Positions 9,975-18,805 of a stretch of DNA of 64,000 bases are shown here, piece after piece. The notes below the pieces were generated by a model that saw nothing but the letters and a program-made list of their open reading frames with translations, ran no database searches and was not told the DNA's origin. Source of the stretch: Rhodoferax sp. Lineage in GTDB: Bacteria; Pseudomonadota; Gammaproteobacteria; Burkholderiales; Burkholderiaceae_C. The stretch is from the NCBI RefSeq assembly GCF_028714215.1, contig NZ_JAQTMS010000020.1, positions 1-64,000 on the forward strand. The letters run 5' to 3'. Made by a program: the position numbers and the translations under genes. How positions within the stretch are numbered: the stretch's first letter is position 1; each line of letters opens with the position of its first letter.

Positions 9975-10112
9975 AGCGGTGTTGGCGCTCTCGTCCGGCT
10001 GTGCCGGGGGCTGCGGCAATTCACCCCGCGGGCGTCCGGCAAACATGGTCCACCAGACAATCAGCAACAGCAGCAGCAAGGCTCCCAGTGCCTCAAGCAA
10101 CAGCAAACTCAT
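9930..10112 (-). CDS. Small single-pass membrane protein (60 aa), hypothetical
   Basis: The product begins MSLLLLEALGALLLLLLIVWW, a strong N-terminal transmembrane helix, and continues with a Pro/Gln-rich polar tail (RPRGELPQPPAQPDES). The start ATG (10112-10110) shares bases with the ATG of mltA on the other strand, so the genes diverge from one CATG. The 3' end overlaps fixJ by 45 bp. A 20-residue hydrophobic run with a sensible start and stop supports a real membrane peptide, but no family is recognised. The longer track ORF (164 aa) is a read-back through mltA and is not used. Confidence 0.42.
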   Translation of the reverse strand: MSLLLLEALGALLLLLLIVWWTMFAGRPRGELPQPPAQPDESANTASSGGAAQQIGKLDR

Positions 10113-11262
10113 GAACCGACTCCTGTCTACCGTGGTGATGGGCCTGATTGTAGGGATGCTGGCCGCGTGCGGCAGTGCGCCGCGCCAGTTGCCCGCCGGC
10201 AGTCCGCCGGCTGCCGGCGTGGCGCCGGAGCGGCGCGACGCCGGCGCCGCCTTGCCGGCCCCCATCTTGCAGAGCAAAAGCCGCTGGACCGCGGTGCGCT
10301 GGGCCGAGTTGCCCGGTTTCGAGGAAGACGCCTTGCACGAGGCCTGGAACGCCTGGCTCAAGAGTTGCGAGCGGCCGGGACCGGTGTTTGCGCCCTTGTG
10401 TGCCGAGGTGCGGCGCCTGAGCATTGGCGAGCTTGCCGAGCAGCGGGCCTGGCTGATGGCGCGCCTGCAGCCCTACCAGGTGGAGGCCTTGGTGGGCGGC
10501 ACCGAAGGTTTGCTGACGGCTTATTACGAGCCCTTGCTGGAGGCCTCGCGCAAGGCCACGGCCGAATTCTCCGTGCCCTTGTACCGCCCACCGCCCGGTC
10601 TGGCGCAACGCAAACCCTGGTTTACGCGCCAGGAGATCGATACCCTGGCGCCGGTGCAGGCGCTGCTGAAGGGGCGCGAGATCGCGTTTCTAGCGGACCC
10701 GGTGGACGCGCTGATTTTGCAGATCCAGGGCTCCGGGCGCTTGCGCATCACCGAGGACGATGGCACGCAGGTGCTGGTGCGGCTGGCCTATGCCGGCTCC
10801 AACGAGCAGCCGTACAAAAGCGTCGGTCGCTGGCTGCTCGACCAAGGCCAGGTGCGCGATGCCTCCTGGCCGGCCATCAAGGCCTGGCTGGCACGCAATC
10901 CGGGGCGCACCAACGAGTTGCTGTGGAGCAATCCGCGCACCGTGTTTTTCCGGGAAGAGCCGTTGTCGAAGCAGGATGCTGTCTGGGGCCCGAAAGGGGC
11001 GCAGGGCGTGGCGCTGACGCCGGGGCGCTCGATTGCGGTGGACCCCGGCAGCATTCCCTACGGCACACCGGTCTGGCTGGCCTCCAGCGGCGCTGCCGCG
11101 AACCTGCAAAAACTGGTGCTGGCGCAGGACACCGGCAGCGCCATCACGGGCGGCGTGCGAGCCGATTATTTTGCCGGCTGGGGTGCCTCCGCGGCGGAAC
11201 TGGCGGCGCATCTGAAACAGCCGTTGCGGCTTTGGGTGCTGTGGCCGCGTCAGGGATTGTGA
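10111..11262 (+). CDS. mltA: Membrane-bound lytic murein transglycosylase A (MltA)
   Basis: A lipoprotein of about 383 aa. The start at 10111 gives a signal peptide ending in the lipobox LAACGS. The MltA domain follows (GTEGLLTAYYEPLLEAS), and the C-terminal 3D domain is present (GSIPYGTPVWLAS and LAQDTGSAITGGVRADYFAGWG, carrying the catalytic Asp motifs). MltA cleaves the MurNAc-GlcNAc bond of peptidoglycan, forming 1,6-anhydro-muropeptides, and is anchored to the outer membrane. The track ORF extends upstream into fixJ (9853) but those residues are not protein-like. Downstream, cheV appears to be a separate unit. Confidence 0.93.
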   Translation: MNRLLSTVVMGLIVGMLAACGSAPRQLPAGSPPAAGVAPERRDAGAALPAPILQSKSRWTAVRWAELPGFEEDALHEAWNAWLKSCERPGPVFAPLCAEVRRLSIGELAEQRAWLMARLQPYQVEALVGGTEGLLTAYYEPLLEASRKATAEFSVPLYRPPPGLAQRKPWFTRQEIDTLAPVQALLKGREIAFLADPVDALILQIQGSGRLRITEDDGTQVLVRLAYAGSNEQPYKSVGRWLLDQGQVRDASWPAIKAWLARNPGRTNELLWSNPRTVFFREEPLSKQDAVWGPKGAQGVALTPGRSIAVDPGSIPYGTPVWLASSGAAANLQKLVLAQDTGSAITGGVRADYFAGWGASAAELAAHLKQPLRLWVLWPRQGL

Positions 11263-11340
11263 AGCCGGCCCGGTTACGAGCACGTTACCATTGACACCGG
11301 AGAGGCCGCAGGCCTCAAGCAGCATTGAACGGATGAACCC

Positions 11341-12294
11341 ATGAGCACAGACTTGCGTGAAATCGACGAGCGGACCAATCTGGCCGGCAGCAGCATGTTC
11401 GAGTTGCTGTTGTTCCGTCTGGGGCAGGCGCCGGGCTCGGACCGGCATGAACTGTTTGGCATCAACGTGTTCAAGGTGCGCGAAATTCTGGTGATGCCCG
11501 AGATCACCATGCTGGCCAATGCGCCGCCCAACATCATGGGTGTGGCCAATATCCGGGGGCAAATGATCACGGTGATCAACCTGCCGCGCATCATGGGCTG
11601 CCAGCCCAACAAGGGCCCGGGTATTTTGATGGTCACCGAGTTTTCCCGCACGACCCAGGGTTTTGCGGTGGAAGAGGTCAACGAGATCGTGCGGCTGGAG
11701 TGGAAGCAGGTGCTGTCCGCCGCCGGCACCGGCGGCAGCCTGGTGACCAGCATTGCCCAGCTCGATGGCGATGTGGAGAACGCCCGTCTGGCGCAGGTGC
11801 TGGACGTGGAGCAGATCCTGCGCGATGTGCTGGGACAGGAGCCGCCAGCGGTGCAGGACCCCGAACTCGGCTCCAGGGTTCACTTGCCGCCCGGCACCGT
11901 GATTCTGGCGGCGGACGACTCGGCGCTGGCCAGAATGATGATCGAGGACGGACTGAAGGCCATGAATGTGACTTACATCATGACCCAGACCGGCCAGGAA
12001 GCCTGGGATCGCTTGCAGCTCATGGCTCAGCAGGCCGAGGCCGAAGGCAAGACCATCAAGGACAAGGTTGCCCTGGTTCTGACCGATCTGGAAATGCCCG
12101 AGATGGACGGCTTCACGCTGACGCGCAACATCAAGCAGGACCCGCGTTTCAGGAGCCTTCCGGTGATCATCCATTCGTCCCTGACCGGCACCACCAACGA
12201 GGCGCATGTGAAAAGCGTGGGCGCCGATGCCTACGTCGCCAAGTTCGTGGTGGAGGAACTGGCGGCCACCATTTACCGGGTGCTGGCGCGCTAG
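11341..12294 (+). CDS. cheV: Chemotaxis coupling protein CheV (CheW + receiver)
   Basis: Residues 1-165 form a CheW-like coupling domain (LFGINVFKVREILVMPEITML and NIRGQMITVINLPRIMG). Residues 185-317 form a receiver domain with the acidic pair in ILAADDSALAR, phosphoacceptor Asp in VLTDLEMPEMDGFTLT, and the KxxxxELAATI end. CheV couples chemoreceptors to the CheA kinase and is phosphorylated by it, adjusting signalling and adaptation. The gene stands alone; no other che gene lies in the window. Length (317 aa) is typical. Confidence 0.93.
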   Translation: MSTDLREIDERTNLAGSSMFELLLFRLGQAPGSDRHELFGINVFKVREILVMPEITMLANAPPNIMGVANIRGQMITVINLPRIMGCQPNKGPGILMVTEFSRTTQGFAVEEVNEIVRLEWKQVLSAAGTGGSLVTSIAQLDGDVENARLAQVLDVEQILRDVLGQEPPAVQDPELGSRVHLPPGTVILAADDSALARMMIEDGLKAMNVTYIMTQTGQEAWDRLQLMAQQAEAEGKTIKDKVALVLTDLEMPEMDGFTLTRNIKQDPRFRSLPVIIHSSLTGTTNEAHVKSVGADAYVAKFVVEELAATIYRVLAR

Positions 12295-12388
12295 TACTCA
12301 GGAACAGAGGTATCGGAACAAAACACCGTTCCAGCCGAGCTTGCCTGATCTTTCGCAAGTCAAGAACTGAGGCTCAAGCGTGAGTGGC

Positions 12389-12498
12389 CCGAGGGCGCTG
12401 GGGTGAGTGACTCCGCGAATGTCACCCGGCCTGCGGCCTCCTTCTTTATTTGGCAAAACCCCAAGTCCACGCCGCGCCACCCACCCCAGCGCCCTCGG
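12389..12498. repeat. Intergenic element bounded by a 17-bp perfect inverted repeat
   Basis: The arms CCGAGGGCGCTGGGGTG (12389-12405) and its exact reverse complement (12482-12498) are separated by 76 bp; the match extends four more bases inward with one mismatch. It lies in the 521-bp gap between cheV and the indolepyruvate oxidoreductase gene. Neither strand has a credible gene here: the track ORFs 12298-12705 and 12360-12761 are rich in Arg/Cys/Pro and lack domains. The element could form a large stem or be a remnant of a small mobile unit. The remainder of 12295-12815 shows nothing recognisable apart from what must be the promoter of the downstream gene. Confidence 0.6.
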
Positions 12499-12815
12499 CA
12501 ACGAGCGTCTGTGGTTCGCGCAGTCCGCACACCACCCTGCTTGAATGATCTGGCTGGCGGGGCGCTCAGCGCAGCGGCATAAAGGAGGAGTCCGAAGGTC
12601 GGGGGACAGCTGCGGAGCCGAGTGCCCCACCAGCCTGATCCTCCCACTATGCTGAACTGGGTTTGGCATGTCTTTATTTCGGGAAAAATCCAGTACTTGG
12701 AGCATAGGGGTCGATGGGGACCAGGCACGCCGAGCCGGGAAGGCCTACACTTCGCCAGCAAAAATGAGACTGCCGATGCGCTTTGGCGCTGGGCGGCATT
12801 ATGGAGACTTGATCG

Positions 12816-15800
12816 ATGAACGCACCGCTACCCGAACACCTGCGCCTGGCGCTGGAAACTGTGACGCTGGACGACAAATACGCGCTGGACTATGGACCGG
12901 CTTTCATGAGCGGCGTGCAGGCGCTGGTCAAGCTGCCCTTGTTGCAGCGTCTGCGCGATCAGCGCCAGGGCAAGAATACGGCCGGTTTCATCAGCGGCTA
13001 CCGCGGCTCGCCGCTGGGCGGCTACGACCAGGCGCTGGTCAAGGCCAGCAAATACCTGAAGGCGCAGAACATTGTTTTTCAGCCGGGCGTCAACGAAGAA
13101 CTGGCCGCCACCGCCTTGTGGGGCACCCAGCAACTGGGGTTTGCACCGCCCGGCAGCAATAAATTCGATGGTGTGTTCGGTATCTGGTACGGCAAGGGGC
13201 CGGGGGTGGACCGCTGCGGCGATGTCTTCAAGCACGCCAACATGGCCGGCACCACCCCGTGGGGCGGCGTGATCGCGGTGGCGGGCGACGACCACGTGTC
13301 GAAAAGCTCCACCGCGGCGCACCAGAGCGACCACATCTTCAAGGCCTGCGGCACGCCGGTCTTTTTTCCGGCCACGGTGCAGGAGATTCTGGACCTGGGG
13401 ATTCATGCGTTTGCCATGAGCCGTTTCTCGGGGGTCTGGGCCGGCATGAAGACGATTCAGGAAATTGTCGAATCCAGCGCCAGCGCCATGATCGACCCGG
13501 AGCGGGTGCAGATCAAAATCCCGACCGACTTCGAGATGCCACCCGGCGGCGTGCATATTCGCTGGCCCGATCACGCTCTCGATCAGGAAGCCCGGCTGTT
13601 CCATTACAAGTGGTACGCCGCGCTGGCCTATGTGCGCGCCAATCGGCTCAACTACAACGTGATCGAAGGCCCGCACGACCGCTTCGGTCTGATGGCCAGC
13701 GGCAAGGCCTACAACGACACGCGCCAGGCGCTGCTGGATCTGGGGCTGGACGACGACAGTTGCCGGCAACTGGGCATCCGCCTGCACAAGGTGGGTGTGG
13801 TGTGGCCGCTGGAGGCGCAATTGACGCGCGAATTTGCCACCGGCTTGCAGGAAATCCTGGTGGTGGAGGAAAAGCGCCAGGTCATCGAGTACCAGCTCAA
13901 GGAGGAGCTCTACAACTGGCGCGCCGACGTGCGCCCCAATGTGCTGGGCAAGTTCGACGATCTGGGTGGTGATCACGCCGGCGGCGAATGGTCCATGTCG
14001 AACCCGACCGCCAATACCTTGCTGCGCGCCAATGCCGACCTGTCGCCGGCGATCATTGCGCGCGTCATCGCGCAGCGCCTGAAGAAGCTGGGCGTCGACG
14101 CCTCCGTTGCGGCTCGCATGGACGCGCAACTGGCCCTGCTGCAGGCCAAGGAGAACGCCATGCAGGCGATCGAGCTGGGCGCCGGCAAGACGGCGGAGCG
14201 CCAGCCCTGGTTCTGCTCCGGCTGCCCGCACAACACCTCGACCAAGGTGCCCGAAGGTTCGCGTGCCATGGCCGGCATCGGCTGTCACTTCATGAGCATC
14301 TGGATGGGCCGCGCCACGGTCGGCTTTACCCAGATGGGGGGCGAGGGCGTGCCCTGGGTCGGCCAGCAGCCGTTCAGCACCGACCAGCACATGTTCGCCA
14401 ATCTGGGCGACGGCACCTACTTCCACAGCGGGCTGCTGGCGATTCGCCAGAGCATTGCGGCCGGCGTCAACATCACCTACAAGATTTTGTACAACGACGC
14501 GGTCGCCATGACCGGCGGCCAGCAGGTCGGCGAGCGGCCGGAAGGCCACGCGGTGACGCAAATCGCCCAGAGCATGCGGGCCGAGGGCGCGGTCAAGATC
14601 GTGGTCGTCACGGACGAACCCGAGAAGTACCAGGGCGTCAAGCTGGTGGAGGGGGTGGCGGTGCGCCAGCGCGACGAACTGGACCGCATCCAGCGCGAGT
14701 TCCGGGAGATCAAAGGCACCACGGTCATCATTTACGACCAGACCTGTGCCACCGAGAAGCGCCGGCGCAGGAAGCGCGGCAGCCTGGTCGACCCGGCCAA
14801 ACGGGTGTTCATCAACGAGCTGGTGTGCGAAGGCTGTGGCGACTGCGGCGTGCAAAGCAACTGCCTGAGCGTGGAGCCGCTGGAGACCGAGTTCGGCCGC
14901 AAACGCAGGATCAACCAGAGCACCTGCAACAAGGACTATTCCTGTCTCAAGGGTTTTTGCCCCAGCTTTGTCACCGTGGAGGGCGGGCAACTGCGCAAGA
15001 AAGCCAAGGGCAAGGGGCTGTCGCCGTTCGAGCTGGGCGCTTTGCCGGAGCCGCTGCTGCCGACTGTGGAGGGCGCGAACGCCACGGTCTGGGGCATTGT
15101 GGTGGCCGGCGTCGGTGGCACCGGCGTCATCACCATCGGCCAGTTGCTGGGCGTGGCGGCGCACCTGGAGGGCAAGGGCATCGTGACCCAGGATGCCGGC
15201 GGTCTGGCGCAAAAAGGCGGCGCCACCTGGAGCCATGTGCTGATCGGGGCGACGCAGGAGGCCATTCGCACCAGTCGCGTCAGCATGGCGGCGGCCGACC
15301 TGGTCATCGGCTGCGATCCGATCGTGGCGGCGGCCAAGGACACCGTGCTGCGCATGCGCCAGGGGCGCACCCGGGTGGCGCTGAATTCGCACGCGGCGCC
15401 GACGGCGGCTTTTGTCGGCAACGCCAATTGGCAGAATCCGGCAGCCGCCTGCGTCAGCGCCATCGCCGGCAGCGTCGGAGCGGCGGCGCTGGGCGCCTTC
15501 AACGCCGATGCGGCGGCCACCGAATTGATGGGTGACAGCATTTACACCAACCCGATCATGCTGGGCTATGCCTGGCAGAGAGGCTGGATTCCGCTGCAAC
15601 AGGCCTCGTTGCTGCGCGCCATCGAACTCAACGGCGTGGCGGTGGAGGCCAACAAGACCGCCTTCGAATGGGGCCGCCGGGCGGCGCACGATGCGGTCGC
15701 GTTCGAGCAACTGCTCAGTCCGGCCCAGGTCATGGTATTTGCCAAACGCAGCGCGCTCGATGAGCTGATTGCCAGGCGAGTCGAGTTCTTGACGGCTTAC

Positions 15801-16430
15801 CAGAATGCCGCTTATGCCGAGAGCTACCAGCGGTTTGTGCAGCAGGTCAGAAGCGTCGATCAGTCGCTCGGCCAGAAGGGGTTGGCGCTGACCGAGGCGG
15901 TGGCGCGCTACCTGTTCAAGCTGATGGCCTACAAGGACGAGTTCGAGGTTGCGCGCCTGCATGCCGACCCGGCGTTCCTGGCCGGCATCAACGCGCTGTT
16001 CGAAGGCGACTTCAAGCTGCACTACCACCTGGCGCCGCCCCTCTTGGCCAGGAGAAATGAAAAAGGCGAATTGCAGAAGCAGCAGTTCGGCCCCGCCACG
16101 CTGGGCGTATTCAAGGTGCTGGCCCGGCTCAAGGGCTTGCGCGGCGGCTTGCTGGATATTTTCGGCAAGACCGCGGAGCGGCGCCAGGAACGCGCCCTGA
16201 TCGGCGACTACCGGGCCGCGATCGAGGAAATTCTTGGCCTGCTGCGCAACCCGGGCGATGAAGCCGGCAACCGGGAGCGCTATGCCCTGGCGCTGGAGTT
16301 TGCCCGCATCCCCGAGCAAATCAAGGGTTTTGGCCATGTGAAGGAGCGCAACCTGAAGCTGGCCCGGCAAAATTGGGACGCTCAGCTGGCGCGCTTGCGG
16401 CAGCCGCAGGCCCAGCCGAAAGCGGCCTGA
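12816..16430 (+). CDS. Indolepyruvate ferredoxin oxidoreductase, fused IorA-IorB type
   Basis: A 1204-residue thiamine-diphosphate enzyme of the 2-oxoacid:ferredoxin oxidoreductase superfamily. Residues 15-330 are the N-terminal pyrimidine-binding part (GFISGYRGSPLGGYD). The ThDP-binding module follows around 460-600 (PWFCSGCPHNTST, then GIGCHFMSIWMGR). A cysteine-rich Fe-S region lies near 670-715 (ELVCEGCGDCGVQSNCLS, KDYSCLKGFCPSF), and the gamma-type domain begins near 765 (GIVVAGVGGTGVITIGQLLG). Members decarboxylate aryl- or branched-chain 2-oxoacids to acyl-CoA while reducing ferredoxin, and the fused form is common in Burkholderiales. The exact substrate here is inferred from family. 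The gene is monocistronic, with a 521-bp gap before it. Confidence 0.9.
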   Translation: MNAPLPEHLRLALETVTLDDKYALDYGPAFMSGVQALVKLPLLQRLRDQRQGKNTAGFISGYRGSPLGGYDQALVKASKYLKAQNIVFQPGVNEELAATALWGTQQLGFAPPGSNKFDGVFGIWYGKGPGVDRCGDVFKHANMAGTTPWGGVIAVAGDDHVSKSSTAAHQSDHIFKACGTPVFFPATVQEILDLGIHAFAMSRFSGVWAGMKTIQEIVESSASAMIDPERVQIKIPTDFEMPPGGVHIRWPDHALDQEARLFHYKWYAALAYVRANRLNYNVIEGPHDRFGLMASGKAYNDTRQALLDLGLDDDSCRQLGIRLHKVGVVWPLEAQLTREFATGLQEILVVEEKRQVIEYQLKEELYNWRADVRPNVLGKFDDLGGDHAGGEWSMSNPTANTLLRANADLSPAIIARVIAQRLKKLGVDASVAARMDAQLALLQAKENAMQAIELGAGKTAERQPWFCSGCPHNTSTKVPEGSRAMAGIGCHFMSIWMGRATVGFTQMGGEGVPWVGQQPFSTDQHMFANLGDGTYFHSGLLAIRQSIAAGVNITYKILYNDAVAMTGGQQVGERPEGHAVTQIAQSMRAEGAVKIVVVTDEPEKYQGVKLVEGVAVRQRDELDRIQREFREIKGTTVIIYDQTCATEKRRRRKRGSLVDPAKRVFINELVCEGCGDCGVQSNCLSVEPLETEFGRKRRINQSTCNKDYSCLKGFCPSFVTVEGGQLRKKAKGKGLSPFELGALPEPLLPTVEGANATVWGIVVAGVGGTGVITIGQLLGVAAHLEGKGIVTQDAGGLAQKGGATWSHVLIGATQEAIRTSRVSMAAADLVIGCDPIVAAAKDTVLRMRQGRTRVALNSHAAPTAAFVGNANWQNPAAACVSAIAGSVGAAALGAFNADAAATELMGDSIYTNPIMLGYAWQRGWIPLQQASLLRAIELNGVAVEANKTAFEWGRRAAHDAVAFEQLLSPAQVMVFAKRSALDELIARRVEFLTAYQNAAYAESYQRFVQQVRSVDQSLGQKGLALTEAVARYLFKLMAYKDEFEVARLHADPAFLAGINALFEGDFKLHYHLAPPLLARRNEKGELQKQQFGPATLGVFKVLARLKGLRGGLLDIFGKTAERRQERALIGDYRAAIEEILGLLRNPGDEAGNRERYALALEFARIPEQIKGFGHVKERNLKLARQNWDAQLARLRQPQAQPKAA

Positions 16431-16459
16431 GGCCTTTCTTCGGGCTGGCGCCGCCCGCT

Positions 16460-16465
16460 TACAAT
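16460..16465 (+). promoter_or_regulatory. Candidate sigma70 -10 element for yajC-secDF
   Basis: TACAAT lies about 85 bp before the yajC start in the only gap upstream of the sec operon. No strong -35 is visible 17 bp upstream, so the call is tentative. Confidence 0.35.
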
Positions 16466-16549
16466 GACGGGCTGCCCGTCTTTGGCACGGACCTGTGCGG
16501 GAAAGCACACGGCGTCTCGTTTTCCTGATTCAATATTCTGGAGTTTCTT

Positions 16550-16876
16550 GTGTTTATTTCTTCTGCTTTTGCTCAAACCGCCCCCGCTGCCGGCGGGGAT
16601 ATGCAATCTTCGCTCATGAGCATGCTGCCGCTGGTGCTGATGTTCGTGGTGCTCTATTTCGTGATGATCCGTCCGCAAATGAAAAAGCAGAAGGAACATC
16701 GCGCCATGATCGATGCCCTGGCCAAGGGCGACGAGATCGCCACCGCCGGCGGCGTGCTGGGCAAGGTGAGCAAGCTGGGCGACAGTTATCTGACGCTGGA
16801 GGTGGCGGCCGGCGTCGAGCTGCAAATCCAGCGCAGCGCCGTGGTGCAGGTGCTGCCCAAGGGAACCATCAAGTAA
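16550..16876 (+). CDS. yajC: Sec translocon accessory subunit YajC
   Basis: A 108-aa inner-membrane protein with one transmembrane helix (MLPLVLMFVVLYFVMIRPQM), the conserved RPQMKKQKEH segment just after it, and a YajC domain containing GDEIATAGGVLGKV. YajC associates with SecDF and supports protein export. The start is GTG (FISSAFAQ) with TGGAG upstream at suitable spacing. It is the first gene of yajC-secD-secF, the usual bacterial order. Confidence 0.95.
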   Translation: MFISSAFAQTAPAAGGDMQSSLMSMLPLVLMFVVLYFVMIRPQMKKQKEHRAMIDALAKGDEIATAGGVLGKVSKLGDSYLTLEVAAGVELQIQRSAVVQVLPKGTIK

Positions 16877-16912
16877 TTCCGAAGCGTCACAGCAATCTAC
16901 AAAGGCGCGATC

Positions 16913-18793
16913 ATGAATCGTTACCCGGTATGGAAGTACGTGATCATTGTGATCGCGCTGCTGGTGGGGTTTTTCTACACCTTGCCCAATTTTTTTGGCG
17001 AGGCGCCGGCGGTCCAGGTGTCGTCGGCCAAAGTCACTTACAAGGTCGACGCCAGCACCAAGGCGCGGGTTGAGGAAGCCCTCAAGTCGGCCGGCCTGAC
17101 GGCCGATCTGGTGAGCTTGGACAATGCCTCGGTGAAGGCGCGTTTCGGCAACACCGAGGATCAGCTCAAGGCCAAGGACGCGATTCAAAAAGCGCTGATC
17201 CCGGATACCGCCAACGCCCGCTACGTGGTGGCGCTCAATTTGCTGTCGCGCTCACCGGTCTGGCTCACCTCCTTGCGCGCCTTTCCCATGTACCTGGGGC
17301 TGGATTTGCGCGGCGGCGTGCATTTCATGCTGCAAGTCGACATGCAGGCGGCGCTGGCCAAGAAGGCGGAATCGCTGGCTGGTGACATCCGCACCAGTCT
17401 GCGCGAGAAGAATGTGCGGCACAGCGGCATCAACCGCAACGGCCAGACCATCGAAGTGCGGTTTCGGGATGCTCCGACACTGGCGGCTGCCAAGGCCCTG
17501 ATCCTGGAGCAGTTCACCGACCTGCAAACGGTGGAGGGCGTCGACGGCACCGATTTGAAATTGACGGCCAGCATCAAACCCGAGGCGGCACGCCGGGTGC
17601 AGGACCAGTCGCTCAAGCAGAACATCACCACCTTGCACAACCGGATCAATGAACTGGGCGTGGCCGAGCCGGTCATTCAGCAGCAGGGGCTGGACCGCAT
17701 TGTGGTGCAGTTGCCGGGTGTCCAGGACACCGCCAAGGCGAAGGACATTCTGGGCCGCACCGCGACGCTGGAAGTGCGCATGGTCGACGAAAGCAGTGAG
17801 GCGAGTGCCGCGGTGGGTGGAGCGGCGGCGGTGCCGTTTGGTTCCGAGCGCTATCTGGAACGCAACGGCCAGCCGGTGATTGTCAAGAAACAAGTCATTC
17901 TGACCGGTGAAAACCTGACCGATGCGCAGCCCGGTTTCGACAACCAGACGCAGGAAGCGGTGGTCAACCTGACCCTGGACGCCAAGGGTTCCCGGGTGTT
18001 CCGGGACGTGACGCGCGAGAACATCGGCAAGCGCATGGCCATTTTGCTGTTTGAAAAAGGCAAGGGTGAAGTGGTGACGGCACCAGTGATCCGCTCCGAG
18101 ATCGGCGGCGGTCGGGTGCAGATCTCGGGCCGCATGACATCCATGGAAGCCAACGACACGGCCTTGCTGCTGCGCGCCGGCTCGCTGGCGGCGCCGATGG
18201 AAATCATCGAGGAAACCACCATTGGCCCGAGTCTGGGCGCCGAAAACATTGCCAAGGGCTTTCACAGCGTGACCTGGGGCTTTGCCGCGGTAGCGGTCTT
18301 CATGTGCCTGTACTACGTCTTGTTCGGGATGTTTTCCAGCATCTCGCTGGCGGTCAATCTGCTGCTGCTGGTGGCGGTGCTGTCGATGCTGCAGGCCACC
18401 CTGACCCTGCCCGGCATGGCCGCCATGGCGCTGGTGCTGGGCATGGCGATTGACTCCAACGTGCTGATCAATGAGCGGGTGCGTGAGGAACTGCGCAACG
18501 GCGCCTCGGCGCAGGCCGCCATCCACGCCGGTTATGACCGGGCCTGGGCCACCATCCTGGACTCCAATGTCACCACCTTGATTGCGGGGCTGGCGCTGCT
18601 GGCTTTTGGTTCCGGGCCGGTGCGCGGCTTTGCGGTGGTGCATTGCCTGGGCATTTTGACCAGCATGTTCTCCGGTGTCTTCTTTTCCAGAGGCCTGGTC
18701 AACCTGTGGTACGGCCGGCAAAACAAGCTCAAGAGCTTGTCCATTGGCACCGTGTGGCGCCCCGAGTCCGAGACCCCGGTGAAGTCCAACTAG
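16913..18793 (+). CDS. secD: Protein translocase subunit SecD
   Basis: A 626-residue RND-like protein that uses the proton gradient to help pull preproteins out of the SecYEG channel. It has an N-terminal helix (YVIIVIALLVGFFYTLPN), the conserved LGLDLRGGVHFMLQVDM motif, the periplasmic P1 head, and a C-terminal five-helix bundle with GMAIDSNVLINERVREELR, which carries the functionally important Asp. It is followed 12 bp later by secF. Length is normal for betaproteobacteria. Confidence 0.96.
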   Translation: MNRYPVWKYVIIVIALLVGFFYTLPNFFGEAPAVQVSSAKVTYKVDASTKARVEEALKSAGLTADLVSLDNASVKARFGNTEDQLKAKDAIQKALIPDTANARYVVALNLLSRSPVWLTSLRAFPMYLGLDLRGGVHFMLQVDMQAALAKKAESLAGDIRTSLREKNVRHSGINRNGQTIEVRFRDAPTLAAAKALILEQFTDLQTVEGVDGTDLKLTASIKPEAARRVQDQSLKQNITTLHNRINELGVAEPVIQQQGLDRIVVQLPGVQDTAKAKDILGRTATLEVRMVDESSEASAAVGGAAAVPFGSERYLERNGQPVIVKKQVILTGENLTDAQPGFDNQTQEAVVNLTLDAKGSRVFRDVTRENIGKRMAILLFEKGKGEVVTAPVIRSEIGGGRVQISGRMTSMEANDTALLLRAGSLAAPMEIIEETTIGPSLGAENIAKGFHSVTWGFAAVAVFMCLYYVLFGMFSSISLAVNLLLLVAVLSMLQATLTLPGMAAMALVLGMAIDSNVLINERVREELRNGASAQAAIHAGYDRAWATILDSNVTTLIAGLALLAFGSGPVRGFAVVHCLGILTSMFSGVFFSRGLVNLWYGRQNKLKSLSIGTVWRPESETPVKSN

Positions 18794-18805
18794 AACGAGG
18801 CAGTC

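Noticed and set aside
12298-12761. Two overlapping 130-aa ORFs in the gap after cheV
   Set aside because: No ribosome site, unusual composition and overlap of an inverted-repeat element; no sign of a transposase.
12828-16508. 1226-aa ORF antisense to the indolepyruvate oxidoreductase
   Set aside because: Same shadow effect; low-complexity composition and no motif, while the plus strand has clear ThDP and Fe-S motifs.
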